A DNA stretch of 64,000 nucleotides, taken from assembly GCF_009193255.1 (NCBI RefSeq), contig NZ_WACG01000009.1:1-64000 (forward strand). Direction: 5' to 3'. Shown in pieces: positions 49,635-59,190 of the stretch (position 1 is the first letter of the stretch; every line of letters starts with the position of its first letter). Under the pieces are notes generated by a model that did not search any database, was not told the DNA's origin, and saw only the letters and a program-made list of their open reading frames with translations. The translations under genes were made by a program, and so were the position numbers. This DNA is from Arthrobacter koreensis. GTDB taxonomy: Bacteria > Actinomycetota > Actinomycetes > Actinomycetales > Micrococcaceae.

Positions 49635-50032
49635 GGAAGCGGACCTCCCTTCGTTTCTTGGTTCTCCCGGCTGACGGCGTCCGCCGCGTAAAAGGGGCCC
49701 TGGGGGTCCATCAGCACAGACATGTGGTGATCGGCGTGATCCCGCCACCAGACGCTCATGCCTGTGCTGGGGTCCTGGCGCAGGTGCTCCCAGGAACGCC
49801 ACAGTGCCTCAAGCCGGATCACTGCTTCGTCGTATTCCCACCAGCGTGCAGCCCAGACACGGGATTTCCCGTCGATCCTCCGGCGGTAGACGTTGCGCAG
49901 ATACTCGCGCACGAATTCATCGACACTGCCGAAGTACAGGGTTGGCTCCGCCGGTGTGTCCTGTTCAGCTGGCCCTGAGTCTTCTGACTGCAGTTCGGGA
50001 GGAGCATATTCATCTACACCCCAGTCGGTCAC
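49589..50032 (-). CDS. DUF4913 family protein
   Basis: 147 residues. After an acidic N-terminus the pattern V-D-E-F-V-R-E-Y-L-R-N-V-Y-R-R, W-A-A-R-W-W-E-Y-D-E-A-V-I-R-L-E-A-L-W-R-S-W-E and W-W-R-D-H-A-D-H-H-M is the DUF4913 signature, found almost only in actinobacterial conjugative elements beside the coupling protein. It lies four bases inside the coupling-protein gene's 3' end. Function unknown; probably an accessory of the coupling protein. Confidence 0.85.
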   Translation of the reverse strand: MTDWGVDEYAPPELQSEDSGPAEQDTPAEPTLYFGSVDEFVREYLRNVYRRRIDGKSRVWAARWWEYDEAVIRLEALWRSWEHLRQDPSTGMSVWWRDHADHHMSVLMDPQGPFYAADAVSRENQETKGGPLPYVSPPIGLFPDVRS

Positions 50033-51816
50033 TGGGCACCTCCTGTGTTGGCGGAAACAGCAGCCGTTTCCGTCTCGGCTTCTTTGATGGTTCGCTCTGC
50101 CTGGGGATCGTGGGCAGCTATGGAAGCCCGGACCTGCTCGGCGTGGGGACCGGCCATCCAGGGCTGCGTGCGGATGAGGGTGGGACGGTTCCCGGAAGCC
50201 AGGACTACGGCCCGGCCTTTGGGCAGCGCCGCCAGATCAGCGACGTCGAGGATCCGTTCGCGGTGCAGCTGCTGGGAGACCGTTCGGTGTCCCTTCCCAT
50301 GAGATGTTGAGGAGGAGAGCCGGTCATAGTCCCCGATGATCCTGGTCAGATCTTCCAGGAACGCAGCTTCGGATACGCCGCCGCCGTAGACCTTTACGTT
50401 CGATGCGCTCCAGAGCTTCTTCATGCCCGCCTCACCCCAGACCTCCACCCCCTGTGACCAGCTTTGCAGGATGGTCATGAGGACGATTCCTCGGGAGCCG
50501 TAGTGGCTGTAGAGGTTGGGGAGCTCGCGCCACCGGCACACGTTGGCCGCCTCATCGAGCACGCCCAAGAGCGGCGTGGCCAGACGGCCGCCGGCGGAGC
50601 GCACGGCCTGTTCCTCAGCGGCTTCAACCACGGCCACCGTTAGCGCGGTGACCAGAGGCCCGGCCGTTCCGCGGCCTTCCTTGGACAGGCTGTAGAGCGT
50701 GCCGCCGTTGCGGATGAACGCCGCCGGATCGAACTGGGGACGGGAATCCGCTGAGCTGCGCGGGGTTACCCAGGTTGAGACCTGCCTGTTCGTCAGGCAG
50801 GAAGCCATTTGCTGTGCGGTGCCGAAAATTCCGGCCCGCTGTTTGTCTGGGGCGTCCACTACGCCATCAACCTGGTCAGCCAGCAGATCAAAGTCATTGA
50901 GCCGGAGAATGTCCGCGGCGGTGTGGTCCATCGGCCGGGTCAGCCAGGTGTAAACGTCGGTGATGGACCGCTGATCCAGCGCAGCTGCAAGCAGCAGCCC
51001 GGCGAGCAGGTCCTGGCCGGCAGGGTCGAAGTAGGCGTCTGTTTTGGCCCCGGGGTCACGGGACCCGGCCGCGAAGTGCTCGGCGAGTTTTTGTGCGCGG
51101 ACTTCATCGGTGACATAGCTGAGCGGGTTCCACCACCAGGTCGGTTCTTCCAAGGCAATGGACTGTGGGTCAAAGACCCACACCGGTCCGGTTTCGGCGC
51201 GAACATTGCGGGTTGCGTCCACGACGTCGCGTTTGTTGGAGGTCACGAGCACCGGGCCGGGGGCGGCCAGGATGGCCGGTACAGCACGGCTGGTGGTCTT
51301 GCCGGTGCGGGGACCCCAGATATCAATGTGCATGTCTTCCCAGGACCCATATAGCGGCTGGCCTCCGCTGACGGTGCGGCCAATAGGAACGCCGGGGGAT
51401 TCTTCAACCCCGAGTCGTTTGGCGGTGGCCTGTGCGCTTTTGCGGGTGAGACTCTCGACGTCTTTCCCCCGTCCCATGAAGCTCGCTGCCCGATCGACAC
51501 GGGTCCGTGCCTTGCGCAGCCTGCCGAGCAGGACCAGGACCAGAATGGCCACGAGAAGCCCGGCGGCTGCTACTGCCCCGAGTACCCACCAGCCGGCCTC
51601 CCCGGGCCATGGCAAGTCCCCTCCGACGAGTCCGAAGACCAGCTCGAAAGGATCAGTGGGGAGTGTCTGGCCGGTCTCCGCGAAGCGGTGCCCCAGGTGC
51701 ATGGCTGCGTAGATTGACCCGGCACCGGTGAGGACGATGAGGACGGCCGTCCAGACCAGGGCGGCTTCTGCACCTATCCCGCCGGGATCGCGGCGGCGGT
51801 TGTTTGGAGTGTTCAC
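50029..51816 (-). CDS. VirD4/TraG-type coupling protein
   Basis: 595 residues. Two N-terminal membrane helices (about 15-38 and 75-97), then a RecA-like ATPase with Walker A G168-P-R-T-G-K-T-T175, Walker B-like L-L-G-V-L-D-E-A-A-N and a C-terminal motor half. It links the relaxosome to the transfer channel and powers DNA export. Gene order with the VirB4-like ATPase and SCO6880-family genes, each overlapping by four bases, indicates one operon. Confidence 0.92.
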   Translation of the reverse strand: MNTPNNRRRDPGGIGAEAALVWTAVLIVLTGAGSIYAAMHLGHRFAETGQTLPTDPFELVFGLVGGDLPWPGEAGWWVLGAVAAAGLLVAILVLVLLGRLRKARTRVDRAASFMGRGKDVESLTRKSAQATAKRLGVEESPGVPIGRTVSGGQPLYGSWEDMHIDIWGPRTGKTTSRAVPAILAAPGPVLVTSNKRDVVDATRNVRAETGPVWVFDPQSIALEEPTWWWNPLSYVTDEVRAQKLAEHFAAGSRDPGAKTDAYFDPAGQDLLAGLLLAAALDQRSITDVYTWLTRPMDHTAADILRLNDFDLLADQVDGVVDAPDKQRAGIFGTAQQMASCLTNRQVSTWVTPRSSADSRPQFDPAAFIRNGGTLYSLSKEGRGTAGPLVTALTVAVVEAAEEQAVRSAGGRLATPLLGVLDEAANVCRWRELPNLYSHYGSRGIVLMTILQSWSQGVEVWGEAGMKKLWSASNVKVYGGGVSEAAFLEDLTRIIGDYDRLSSSTSHGKGHRTVSQQLHRERILDVADLAALPKGRAVVLASGNRPTLIRTQPWMAGPHAEQVRASIAAHDPQAERTIKEAETETAAVSANTGGAQ

Positions 51817-53363
51817 AGCTCTGCCTCCTCAATCAGCCGGCGGGCACGCCGGCCGACACGGGACTGGTCATGCCAGAGTTTGTTGGTGTCGTTGATTGAG
51901 GCCTCGACCGCCGTCAGCTGCACATCGACCGGTATCCCCGGCCGACCACCGACTTTGACCAGGAACTTCCCCCGCCCGGGCGGCTCGGCTTCCCGACCCG
52001 TTGAAGGGTCCCAAGCCGGCGGATCCTGCCAGCCGATGAGCAGGGACTGCTCGGCCTGTGAGAACGGAACCGCTGCGGTGAGCAGGGGCATCTCCGCGGA
52101 GGGCAGACCGCCGCAGATCACCATGCCGGAACGTTCAACGAATCCGCGGGCTTTCATCCGGTCTTCCTGGCTGGCCAGGGCCTGAAGATCACTCATGGTG
52201 TGGGAGATCATCGCCATGCCAACCCCGCGCTGCCGATTGAGCCGCGTCAGGGCGTCCACCCGGTCGACCATGCCGCGTCCGGCACGGAGGGCCCGCCAGA
52301 GTTCATCAAGAATCACGAAGTAGTGCCTGCGCGGTTCCAACCCCGCGTCGGCGAGGGCATTGGCAACATTGACGGTGCCAAACCCTGCAGACCAGCAAGC
52401 CAGCAGCGCTGCGGCCTGAAGGTCCATCTCCGAATCGTCGATGGCCGACACGTCGTAAACGACCGGGGCATCCCGCCGCATCGGGTTGGTGGTCTGACGT
52501 GAGAAGGTCTCACCCAAGCGGCCGCCGCCGACCAAACCGATCAGCGATGCTTCCAGACCTTCGGTAATGGTCTTGTAGCGGGTGTCGTCGCCACGGTCGA
52601 GGGCCACGGCGCGGACCTCAGCGGGCCCGAGCTGGATCACTCTGAGGAGGTCTCCGAGGACGGGAATGCCCTCGTGGTGTTCATCCAGCCACTTCAGAGC
52701 CCGGTCGATGATGGTTTCTTCACGGTCGTTTGGGGGTGCGGAACGCAGAATCGTGAGCAGGGCCGAGACCATGGTGTGCCGTCTGCCATGGGCATCTGCA
52801 ATGACCTGGGATGCCTCTTTCTCGTGTCCTGCGGCCCGAAGACGTTCAGCGGCCTGGGTTGCTTCGCCTGGGTCAAGGACATTGAGATAGCCGCGGCCCC
52901 GGCCCAGGGTGATGATCTGTCCACCCATGGCTTCGATCAGATCGACGTAGTCCGGCTTCAGGTCCCCCAGTACCAGCGGCATGACTCCGTAACCGGCGAG
53001 ACCGGTTGCCATGCGCCGGACGAGGGTGGACTTCCCGAGCCCGGGTTTCCCGAGGATGAAAGCGCTCGGATTGCTGATCAGCTTGGCGCGCTGGAACCAG
53101 GAGATCGGGTCGCAGCAGAGCGTGGCGCCGGTATGAATGTGCCGGCCGAGCGGGACGCCCACCATGGGTGTTCCTGTGCCGATGGCAAAGGGCCACATGC
53201 CGCAGACCTGAACGGTGGTGCCCCGCCATTCATCGGCCTGCTGGACGTAGGTCGATGTTCCGCGCCCTCGGCCCAGCCAGCCCCGCATCGGTGGACGCTG
53301 AGGCTTAACTTCCCGGCTTTTGGCCTTTTCCGCACGGGACTTCTTCTCTTTCTTGCCGCTCAC
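51813..53363 (-). CDS. VirB4/TraC-like conjugation ATPase
   Basis: 516 residues. Lys-rich start, then Walker A G105-K-P-G-L-G-K-S-T113 and Walker B Y-F-V-I-L-D-E-L-W, with R-Q-R-G-V-G-M-A-M-I-S-H-T sensor motif near 400. It lacks the long N-terminal domain of classical VirB4; that part appears to be supplied by the separate upstream SCO6880-family protein, a split arrangement known in actinobacterial conjugation. It drives substrate transfer at the membrane. Confidence 0.9.
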   Translation of the reverse strand: MSGKKEKKSRAEKAKSREVKPQRPPMRGWLGRGRGTSTYVQQADEWRGTTVQVCGMWPFAIGTGTPMVGVPLGRHIHTGATLCCDPISWFQRAKLISNPSAFILGKPGLGKSTLVRRMATGLAGYGVMPLVLGDLKPDYVDLIEAMGGQIITLGRGRGYLNVLDPGEATQAAERLRAAGHEKEASQVIADAHGRRHTMVSALLTILRSAPPNDREETIIDRALKWLDEHHEGIPVLGDLLRVIQLGPAEVRAVALDRGDDTRYKTITEGLEASLIGLVGGGRLGETFSRQTTNPMRRDAPVVYDVSAIDDSEMDLQAAALLACWSAGFGTVNVANALADAGLEPRRHYFVILDELWRALRAGRGMVDRVDALTRLNRQRGVGMAMISHTMSDLQALASQEDRMKARGFVERSGMVICGGLPSAEMPLLTAAVPFSQAEQSLLIGWQDPPAWDPSTGREAEPPGRGKFLVKVGGRPGIPVDVQLTAVEASINDTNKLWHDQSRVGRRARRLIEEAEL

Positions 53364-54871
53364 AGCTTCTCCCTCAGTTCAGTGGGAACCTTGATGTGTT
53401 TGGGCAGGACCAAACCAAGCGGAAGCGCCGCGGCGAAGGCGGAATCCTGAGACCCGTACACCGGCCGCAGTCTGAGCCGCGCAGTCGCGGCGAGGTTATC
53501 GACGGCCGCCCGCGCATCGGCTTCCCTAGTGAGGTCAGTGACCGTCGCGGTGACCAGCAAACCGAACTGGACCAGCCCGGCACCAGAGGCTTCTTCGCTG
53601 GCAGTAGCAGCGGCTGCACGGACAGCCAGGGTGTCCCGGGCAGCAGGCTTGCTCGTGGACGTCACCCGGAACTCCGCTGAACGCAGGTCTGCTTCTACGA
53701 TCGCCGCGGCTTTCGCAGCATCCAGCGGCCGGTAGAGCAACGTGACCCGTTTCCGGGCAATGTCCCGGTGAGGAGCAAGAAGGCGTGCCAGCACGCCGCT
53801 TTGTACATTTCCCCGAGGGGCGGAAGTCATGGCCCAGGTGCAGGAGTAGGCCGAGTCATGCCGGTAACCGTTCCAATACCCCTGAGCCGCTGACGGTCCC
53901 ACATCCGGCCAGGAAATATCCGGGGTCTCCCCGGCTGCATGGGCCTCGTCTATGAGAACAGCTGCAGCAGGGTCATACGACACGCGAATCACTTCGCAGA
54001 GTTCCTGTGCAGAGAGCGGGTGCGCGGCACCGGCACCGGTGGCTTGAAGGCCGGCGGTGAGGCCGGGAAGCCGGGCAGCGAGTTCACGGCCCACTTCTTC
54101 TGCCTGCCGCTTCTTGCCTCCGGAGCGCTGTGAGGCGCTGAAGGTAATGGAGACGAAAGCCTTGATGGTGGAAGACCCAGATGGATACCGTCCGACGACT
54201 TCAGCAAGCATTTCGCGTGCGAAGGCCGGAGCATCGTCGTCAAGATTCAAGGCGACTTCCCGGCGCAGCCTGGTTCCTGAATCGGGAGCGGTTTCCAACG
54301 TCACCGATGCGGCCTCGACGCCGGGCTCATCACCCAGGTTCGCCAGCCAGTGTCCCCAGTCCGCAACCCATATATCGATCTGCTCCTGATCAACCAGGGC
54401 CGCCCCGTCGGGCTCAGTGCCGATCACCACCGAGTACGACGATGTGGCAGGCGTATAGAGAAGGGCGAACGGACGGCCGTAAGAGTCGGTATGTTCACTC
54501 AGCCGGATCGGGGCGGCTAGCCCCGGCAGCTGGTAGGTGCCCCACAAAGCCCTACCCAGCGGGCCGGAGCGATAGACGTTTGAACCCCGGGACCTCGCTG
54601 TCCACCATGCCAGGCGGGCGCCCCCTCGGCTGAGCACATTCTTGCCGTGCGAGTCCTTGGCCAGGACGGCGAGCATAGCCACACCCAGGATGCCGGCGAG
54701 GATGACTGCTTCGAGGAGTCCTCGGATCATCACCATCATGACGACGAGGACGAGACCTCCGAGCAGCATGGCGGTTCCAACAGAGCCCAGGCCGAGGATT
54801 CCAGCGGAGGATGGACGCCTCCAATTGCCGTATGTCCGAGGTGGTCTGTTGTTCATGTCAGCGACTGCCAT
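53360..54871 (-). CDS. SCO6880 family conjugation protein
   Basis: About 503 residues from ATG 54871 (an earlier start at 54898 would overlap the previous gene further). Two membrane helices near the N-terminus (about 23-65 in this frame) are followed by a soluble body that resembles the VirB4 N-terminal region (Y-S-V-V-I-G-T-E-P-D-G, D-I-W-V-A-D-W-G-H-W-L-A). SCO6880-type proteins occur only with the split VirB4-like ATPase of actinobacterial conjugation systems. It probably anchors that ATPase to the channel. Confidence 0.82.
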   Translation of the reverse strand: MAVADMNNRPPRTYGNWRRPSSAGILGLGSVGTAMLLGGLVLVVMMVMIRGLLEAVILAGILGVAMLAVLAKDSHGKNVLSRGGARLAWWTARSRGSNVYRSGPLGRALWGTYQLPGLAAPIRLSEHTDSYGRPFALLYTPATSSYSVVIGTEPDGAALVDQEQIDIWVADWGHWLANLGDEPGVEAASVTLETAPDSGTRLRREVALNLDDDAPAFAREMLAEVVGRYPSGSSTIKAFVSITFSASQRSGGKKRQAEEVGRELAARLPGLTAGLQATGAGAAHPLSAQELCEVIRVSYDPAAAVLIDEAHAAGETPDISWPDVGPSAAQGYWNGYRHDSAYSCTWAMTSAPRGNVQSGVLARLLAPHRDIARKRVTLLYRPLDAAKAAAIVEADLRSAEFRVTSTSKPAARDTLAVRAAAATASEEASGAGLVQFGLLVTATVTDLTREADARAAVDNLAATARLRLRPVYGSQDSAFAAALPLGLVLPKHIKVPTELREKL

Positions 54872-56519
54872 CCGGGCCGCCTCCTTCTCCTGTCGCATCC
54901 TCTCCGAGACTCTGTGCTGCCTGCCCGGCCTTTTGTCCTGCCTGAAGTGCTACGCCAGCGGCAATGCCAACAGGCCCGGCTGCCGCACCGGCTGCCGCAC
55001 CCCCTCCGGCTGCCGCTCCGCCACCGGCTGCCGCACCTCCGCCTGCGGCGGCTCCTGCTCCTGCGCCGCCACCGCCAGACGCTGCGCCGCTACTGCCGCT
55101 GGATGCGGTGCTCGTTCCAGCTGTGCTGTTTGTGGACGCCGGACCGCCGCCCGGACTCGATCCGCCTTGAGGGCCGGTGCTCTGCCCACCCTGGGCTGCA
55201 CTGTTTCCACCGCCGTCACCTCCGGTGGGGCCGCTCGGCCCGATAGGACCGTCACCGCCGTTGTTCGATGTCTGGGCGCTGGATCGCACGGAATTGCCGG
55301 CGCCCAAGCGGCCCAGGGCCGCTGCGCCGGAAGGAAGTGCTGCAAGAGCTCCAAGTGCCAGCGCTCCTCCCGCGCCGCCAGCCATGGCGCCAACCATGGG
55401 CGTCACAAACCTCATAAGTGCCGGCAGAGCAAAGAGTGCGATGAGCATGAGCATCAAACCGGTGAGAATAGCCAGCAAGCCGGTCCCGTCATCCGCAAAG
55501 ACGTTGGTTCCCACAAGCTGGAAAGCCGTTGCGTACACGATCGCCGCAGCCGGTTTATAGAGGATGAACGCGATCAGCCAGCCGATGCACTTCCTGAACC
55601 AGTTCTTGCCCATTTCGGTGTTTGTGAATGACGCGGACAACGGCAGGATGCCGGTCAGGATGACCAGCATTCCGCCACGGGCGACCATCAGAACAATCTG
55701 AAAGGCAGAGCTCAAGACGGCAATAAGCCCCAGGATGATAATCAGCAGAGGCCCGAGACCATCTGCTGCTGCTGCCGTGAGAGAGAGCATTGCGGTCACA
55801 TTTGTCTCGAAGCAGGCAGACCCTGGGGTTGAGACATCACAGTCCAGCGAAGCGTTGAGGATCCAGGTGGAGAACGAGTCCGCCGCAGCCACGAGAAGGC
55901 CCACCATGGTGGTTCCCGCGCCTGCAACGATCACGAGTGTCAGCAGACCTTTTGCTGTGTCGCGGCCGGGCTCAGCACGCTGTTCCCATGCCATTCTTGC
56001 CCCACCGATAATGACTGAAACCACCGCAGCGGCACCCATGTACCACCAGAGGCCTGACTGGAGGAACAAAACAGCGCCGGATGCGTTGGACGGACCCGAC
56101 GGCATGAGGCCCGCTATCAGAGCACTTGCCGAGGAGATGAGGACCACCGAGGCGAGGAGTAGGCCAATCTTGCCCACCGCAGCGATGCCTTCTCCTGCCC
56201 GCATTCGGCTTGCGATGAGAGCGCCGAGGATGAAGAGCGATAGGACAGCGATACCGAGACCGATCCATGTGACATAGCCCAACACGGTGGTGATGTTCCC
56301 GGAATCTGGAGCGGAGCTGCCAGCCGTTATTGAGGACCCTCCTCCCGTGCCAGTCAGGTTTGGGGTGCCAATGTTGACCCACATGGTCCCGAGCGAAGCG
56401 ATGGTGTTTGTGACAGCGCCCATGACGGCCTGGGCCATGTCTTCGATTGCCCCTCCGAGGGCATCCTTAGCCCAGTCGCCCGTCCAACATCCGACGTCAT
56501 TCCACTCGCACCCAGCCAT
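54858..56519 (-). CDS. TrbL/VirB6-like channel protein
   Basis: 553 residues with seven or eight hydrophobic segments between residues 85 and 390, the layout of TrbL/VirB6 inner-membrane channel components. A short Cys/Trp-rich start (M-A-G-C-E-W-N-D-V-G-C-W) is also typical. The last about 150 residues are low-complexity Gly/Ser/Ala, including repeated G-G-G-A-A-A units, and should be disordered. The 3' end overlaps the SCO6880-family start. Confidence 0.8.
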   Translation of the reverse strand: MAGCEWNDVGCWTGDWAKDALGGAIEDMAQAVMGAVTNTIASLGTMWVNIGTPNLTGTGGGSSITAGSSAPDSGNITTVLGYVTWIGLGIAVLSLFILGALIASRMRAGEGIAAVGKIGLLLASVVLISSASALIAGLMPSGPSNASGAVLFLQSGLWWYMGAAAVVSVIIGGARMAWEQRAEPGRDTAKGLLTLVIVAGAGTTMVGLLVAAADSFSTWILNASLDCDVSTPGSACFETNVTAMLSLTAAAADGLGPLLIIILGLIAVLSSAFQIVLMVARGGMLVILTGILPLSASFTNTEMGKNWFRKCIGWLIAFILYKPAAAIVYATAFQLVGTNVFADDGTGLLAILTGLMLMLIALFALPALMRFVTPMVGAMAGGAGGALALGALAALPSGAAALGRLGAGNSVRSSAQTSNNGGDGPIGPSGPTGGDGGGNSAAQGGQSTGPQGGSSPGGGPASTNSTAGTSTASSGSSGAASGGGGAGAGAAAGGGAAAGGGAAAGGGAAAGAAAGPVGIAAGVALQAGQKAGQAAQSLGEDATGEGGGPDGSR

Positions 56520-56524
56520 CTACA

Positions 56525-57271
56525 TCATTCCCTCCACGGCACGTATCCGGCTATATCCGGTATCTGTGCGATTCGAAGTGGATTCGATAGGTCTTGTGGA
56601 GAGAGCTTCCAATCACCGTCTTGCCAGACCAGGTCATAGACCACGGAAACGTAAACGGCGCTACTTGACGCCGTTCCCCGGGCGGCAAGGTCGATTCTGG
56701 CCGAAGCTCCGTCGTAGTTGAGGACCTTAAAGCCCTCAATGCTGAGTCGATTCTCAGGTGAGCTACTCGTACCCACGGTGTCCAAGAGTTCATCACGATT
56801 CGCCGCATCATCGGCCAGGAAGTAATTGGCCCATGCGACGGCTCCCGTTCCAGACCCCTGAACCATGCCGTTGGCAGCGGCGAAGAGAGCCCCTTCAGGA
56901 GACCGTTGGAAGCAGTATCGAACCGACTCCGCATTTGTTTCGCCAGGACCGAACTCCGGCGAAGTGGGATACGCCGTCGTCTCTTCGTACGCCCATACAG
57001 CGTCCGGCGCCGTAACGACTGTTCCTGATAATGACTCGCCTGCAAGGTTGCAGATGCTGTCGCCGGAGGGCAGATCAACCGGTTCATTGGTCGGCGGTGG
57101 CATTGCGCTCGAAGGCGCGGGCGTGGCTGCGTCGGATTCTGGCTCGTCCCTGGTCGCATTCATGATGCCCAGAAACACGCCCGCCACGACGACCAAAACC
57201 ACGATCACCGCAGAGATCAGGAATCCCGGCTTTGCGAACGGGCTCTGCTGGTTCTCATCGTCTGAAGCCAT
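56525..57271 (-). CDS. Membrane-anchored conjugation protein, VirB8-like candidate
   Basis: 248 residues: short cytoplasmic start, one membrane helix (17-38), Pro/Ser linker, then a soluble extracytoplasmic domain ending in strand-rich V-Y-V-S-V-V-Y-D-L-V-W-Q-D-G-D-W-K-L. A single anchor plus an NTF2-like C-terminal beta sheet with this W-x-D-G-D-W-K-L pattern is the architecture of VirB8/TcpC channel proteins. Sequence identity is too low to be sure. Sits six bases before the TrbL-like gene. Confidence 0.65.
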   Translation of the reverse strand: MASDDENQQSPFAKPGFLISAVIVVLVVVAGVFLGIMNATRDEPESDAATPAPSSAMPPPTNEPVDLPSGDSICNLAGESLSGTVVTAPDAVWAYEETTAYPTSPEFGPGETNAESVRYCFQRSPEGALFAAANGMVQGSGTGAVAWANYFLADDAANRDELLDTVGTSSSPENRLSIEGFKVLNYDGASARIDLAARGTASSSAVYVSVVYDLVWQDGDWKLSPQDLSNPLRIAQIPDIAGYVPWRE

Positions 57272-57284
57272 CTTCGCCCCTTAC

Positions 57285-57584
57285 CTAGGCCAGGAATCCG
57301 ACCAAAGCGCCGGCCGCCGAAATGACGATCACCCCGCCTAGCGACATACCGATCTTCCCTACGTGTTCACCGCCTTCGCCGCGCCGGGACTGAATGGCCA
57401 TCAGTGCCCCCGCTGCGAACAGACCAAGAACACAGACAGCCAGCGCGACCCACTTTCCCCAGCTCATTACGCTGTTGAATCCTTCGGTTCCCGGAGGCTG
57501 CAACGGATCCGGGTTGGGGACCTGCGCCGGAAGTATGGCCAGCAGATCGCCGGCAGAGGCGAGGGTTGTCATCAGCACGCTCAT
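57285..57584 (-). CDS. VirB2/TrbC-like small membrane protein
   Basis: 99 residues with two hydrophobic helices (about 45-65 and 77-97) and a short polar loop R-R-G-E-G-G-E-H-V-G-K between them, preceded by a secreted-looking N-terminus. This is the size and topology of conjugative pilin or channel-lining subunits. Lies 13 bases upstream of the VirB8-like gene in the same operon. Confidence 0.65.
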   Translation of the reverse strand: MSVLMTTLASAGDLLAILPAQVPNPDPLQPPGTEGFNSVMSWGKWVALAVCVLGLFAAGALMAIQSRRGEGGEHVGKIGMSLGGVIVISAAGALVGFLA

Positions 57585-57594
57585 GGCGTTCCTT

Positions 57595-58212
57595 TCATTT
57601 CTCCGCTGCCGAGGCAGCGGTCCGGGTGAGGCGGTTCAAATCGTCGATGAGTCGTCTGAGATCCCGCGGTACATCGGAGCTGGAGGGAGCATCACCGACG
57701 CGCCATGCTTCGATCCAAGGGACCGACCAGCTACGCGGTACTCCCCCACTGACGAGCCGGGCGAAGTCGCGCAATGGGCGAGGGAGCTTGCCAGGGGCAT
57801 CTGCCACCAGGACCAGGCCAAGAACATTGGCCTCACTTGCCTGACCCGAGGCCCATTGGGTCGCTGCTGCCTGCGCAGACCGCAATCCGGCCATGCTGGT
57901 GCGAGCCACCAAAACGACGTTGGCCCCGCTGCCATCAGCGGGACGAGGCCAGCTGTGGCCTGCTTCCGCCCAGCCATCCACCAATGAGGCCAGGCTGGAT
58001 TCGCCTGCGCCGCCGTGGGTTCCCAGCCACCACAAGTCGGCTGTGGCAGCGCGTTCCCTGATGTGAAGAAGGCTGTCGGCGCTGGGAGCCGGGACGCCGC
58101 TTTGGGGCGTTTGAGGGCCAGTTGCAGGTGGCAACTGTCCCTCTAGCACCTCTGGCATCTGAACCTCAACCGAGTCTGGTCGAGAGAGCCATGGGTTACG
58201 CGTAGACGACAC
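57595..58212 (-). CDS. DUF6668-like conjugation-associated protein
   Basis: 205 residues from GTG 58212 (AAGGA eight bases upstream); a GTG at 58257 lacks a ribosome site. The core W-W-L-G-T-H-G-G-A-G-E-S-S-L-A-S-L-V and V-V-L-V-A-R-T-S-M-A-G-L-R-S-A-Q-A resembles a degenerate P-loop: the G-x-x-G-x-G-K-S position reads G-G-A-G-E-S-S, with Glu for Lys. DUF6668 proteins accompany this type of transfer operon. First gene of the leftward operon. Confidence 0.65.
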   Translation of the reverse strand: MSSTRNPWLSRPDSVEVQMPEVLEGQLPPATGPQTPQSGVPAPSADSLLHIRERAATADLWWLGTHGGAGESSLASLVDGWAEAGHSWPRPADGSGANVVLVARTSMAGLRSAQAAATQWASGQASEANVLGLVLVADAPGKLPRPLRDFARLVSGGVPRSWSVPWIEAWRVGDAPSSSDVPRDLRRLIDDLNRLTRTAASAAEK

Positions 58213-58356
58213 GGCACGAATCCTTACTAATAAGGTGAAGGAGCTTAGGTGCCCCACACCCTAGGCGTCGACAGTGGAAGGAAGCAACGGTATGCGGCCT
58301 ATATCTTTTTCTAGCTACCTATGTTTGTTTAGTGCTGGTTCGTTTAGGATCGCCGC

Positions 58357-58641
58357 ATGCAGCTCAGCACATGGGAAACGGCAGTGAACAGCGCCAGAGG
58401 AACCGAAGGCCTCGACGCACTCTTCGCGGACCGTCCCGAGACTCTGAGCGTCGATGAGGTGGCACTGCTGCTGAACATCAGCCGGCAAAACACATACTCC
58501 TGGCTCAGAGACGGGGTGATCCCGGGCTACAAGATCGGCAACACCTGGCGAGTCATTAGGGACGAGCTCAAAGAGACCATGAGGCTCGGCGCTAACTCAC
58601 CTACCCGCAGGGCTCACGGCAAAGACGACGAAGAGGACTGA
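58357..58641 (+). CDS. Excisionase-type HTH DNA-binding protein
   Basis: 94 residues from ATG 58357. A short lead is followed by the MerR/excisionase motif L-S-V-D-E-V-A-L-L-L-N-I-S-R-Q-N-T-Y-S-W-L-R-D-G-V-I-P-G-Y-K-I-G with wing T-W-R-V-I-R-D-E-L, and a charged tail. It lies in the divergent region between the two transfer operons and so could control both. It is directly upstream of the lipoprotein gene (one base between stop and ATG). Confidence 0.8.
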   Translation: MQLSTWETAVNSARGTEGLDALFADRPETLSVDEVALLLNISRQNTYSWLRDGVIPGYKIGNTWRVIRDELKETMRLGANSPTRRAHGKDDEED

Positions 58642-58642
58642 A

Positions 58643-59188
58643 ATGACCAGGTTCCCTCTGCGCACGACCGCTCTGATCTGCATCCTTGCACTGACCGGCT
58701 GCGCCGGGAACCAGGACAGTCCCGGAGAAGAACCTCCCGAAAACACGCCCTCTGCATCGGCAACGATGCCTGACCTGAATCAATTCACTCCGCCCCCGTC
58801 CGGATATGTCGACGATCACACTGGGGAGAAGGTTGCCCCCATAGCCGTTCCCACGTGGGACGCAGAATCACGTAGTTCTGTCGTCGCGGCTGCTGAAAAA
58901 GCTATGTCGGCCTTCGCGAGGCCATCGCTGGACGAGGACACCTGGTGGGCTGAGCTGGGCGGCCTCCTCAACGAGGAGGCCGCCCAAGACTATGCCTACG
59001 TGGACCCCGCCAACATTCCTGCCACGGCGGTTACGGGACCAGGCGTCCTGACTGATGAGTCCAGCGCCTACGTGGGCTACGTGGACGTTCCCACGGACGC
59101 AGGTGTTTACCGCCTCATCCTGAACCGCACCGATGCGGTGGCCCCCTGGCTGGTCAGCCGCATCAGCCCGCCGGAGACGAGCAACTAG
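58643..59188 (+). CDS. Transfer-region lipoprotein (181 aa)
   Basis: From ATG 58643. Signal with lipobox L-A-L-T-G-C20, acidic Pro/Ser-rich linker, then a compact domain with W-W-A-E-L-G-G-L-L-N-E-E-A-A-Q-D-Y and a strand-rich end (G-V-Y-R-L-I-L-N-R-T). It resembles the small lipoproteins that precede wall hydrolases in actinobacterial conjugation clusters. Stop and next ATG are two bases apart, so co-translated with the hydrolase. Confidence 0.7.
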   Translation: MTRFPLRTTALICILALTGCAGNQDSPGEEPPENTPSASATMPDLNQFTPPPSGYVDDHTGEKVAPIAVPTWDAESRSSVVAAAEKAMSAFARPSLDEDTWWAELGGLLNEEAAQDYAYVDPANIPATAVTGPGVLTDESSAYVGYVDVPTDAGVYRLILNRTDAVAPWLVSRISPPETSN

Positions 59189-59190
59189 CT

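Noticed and set aside
54964-55170. Plus-strand Pro/Ala repeat frame in the TrbL-like gene
   Set aside because: Mirror of the Gly/Ala low-complexity tail on the minus strand; not a separate gene.
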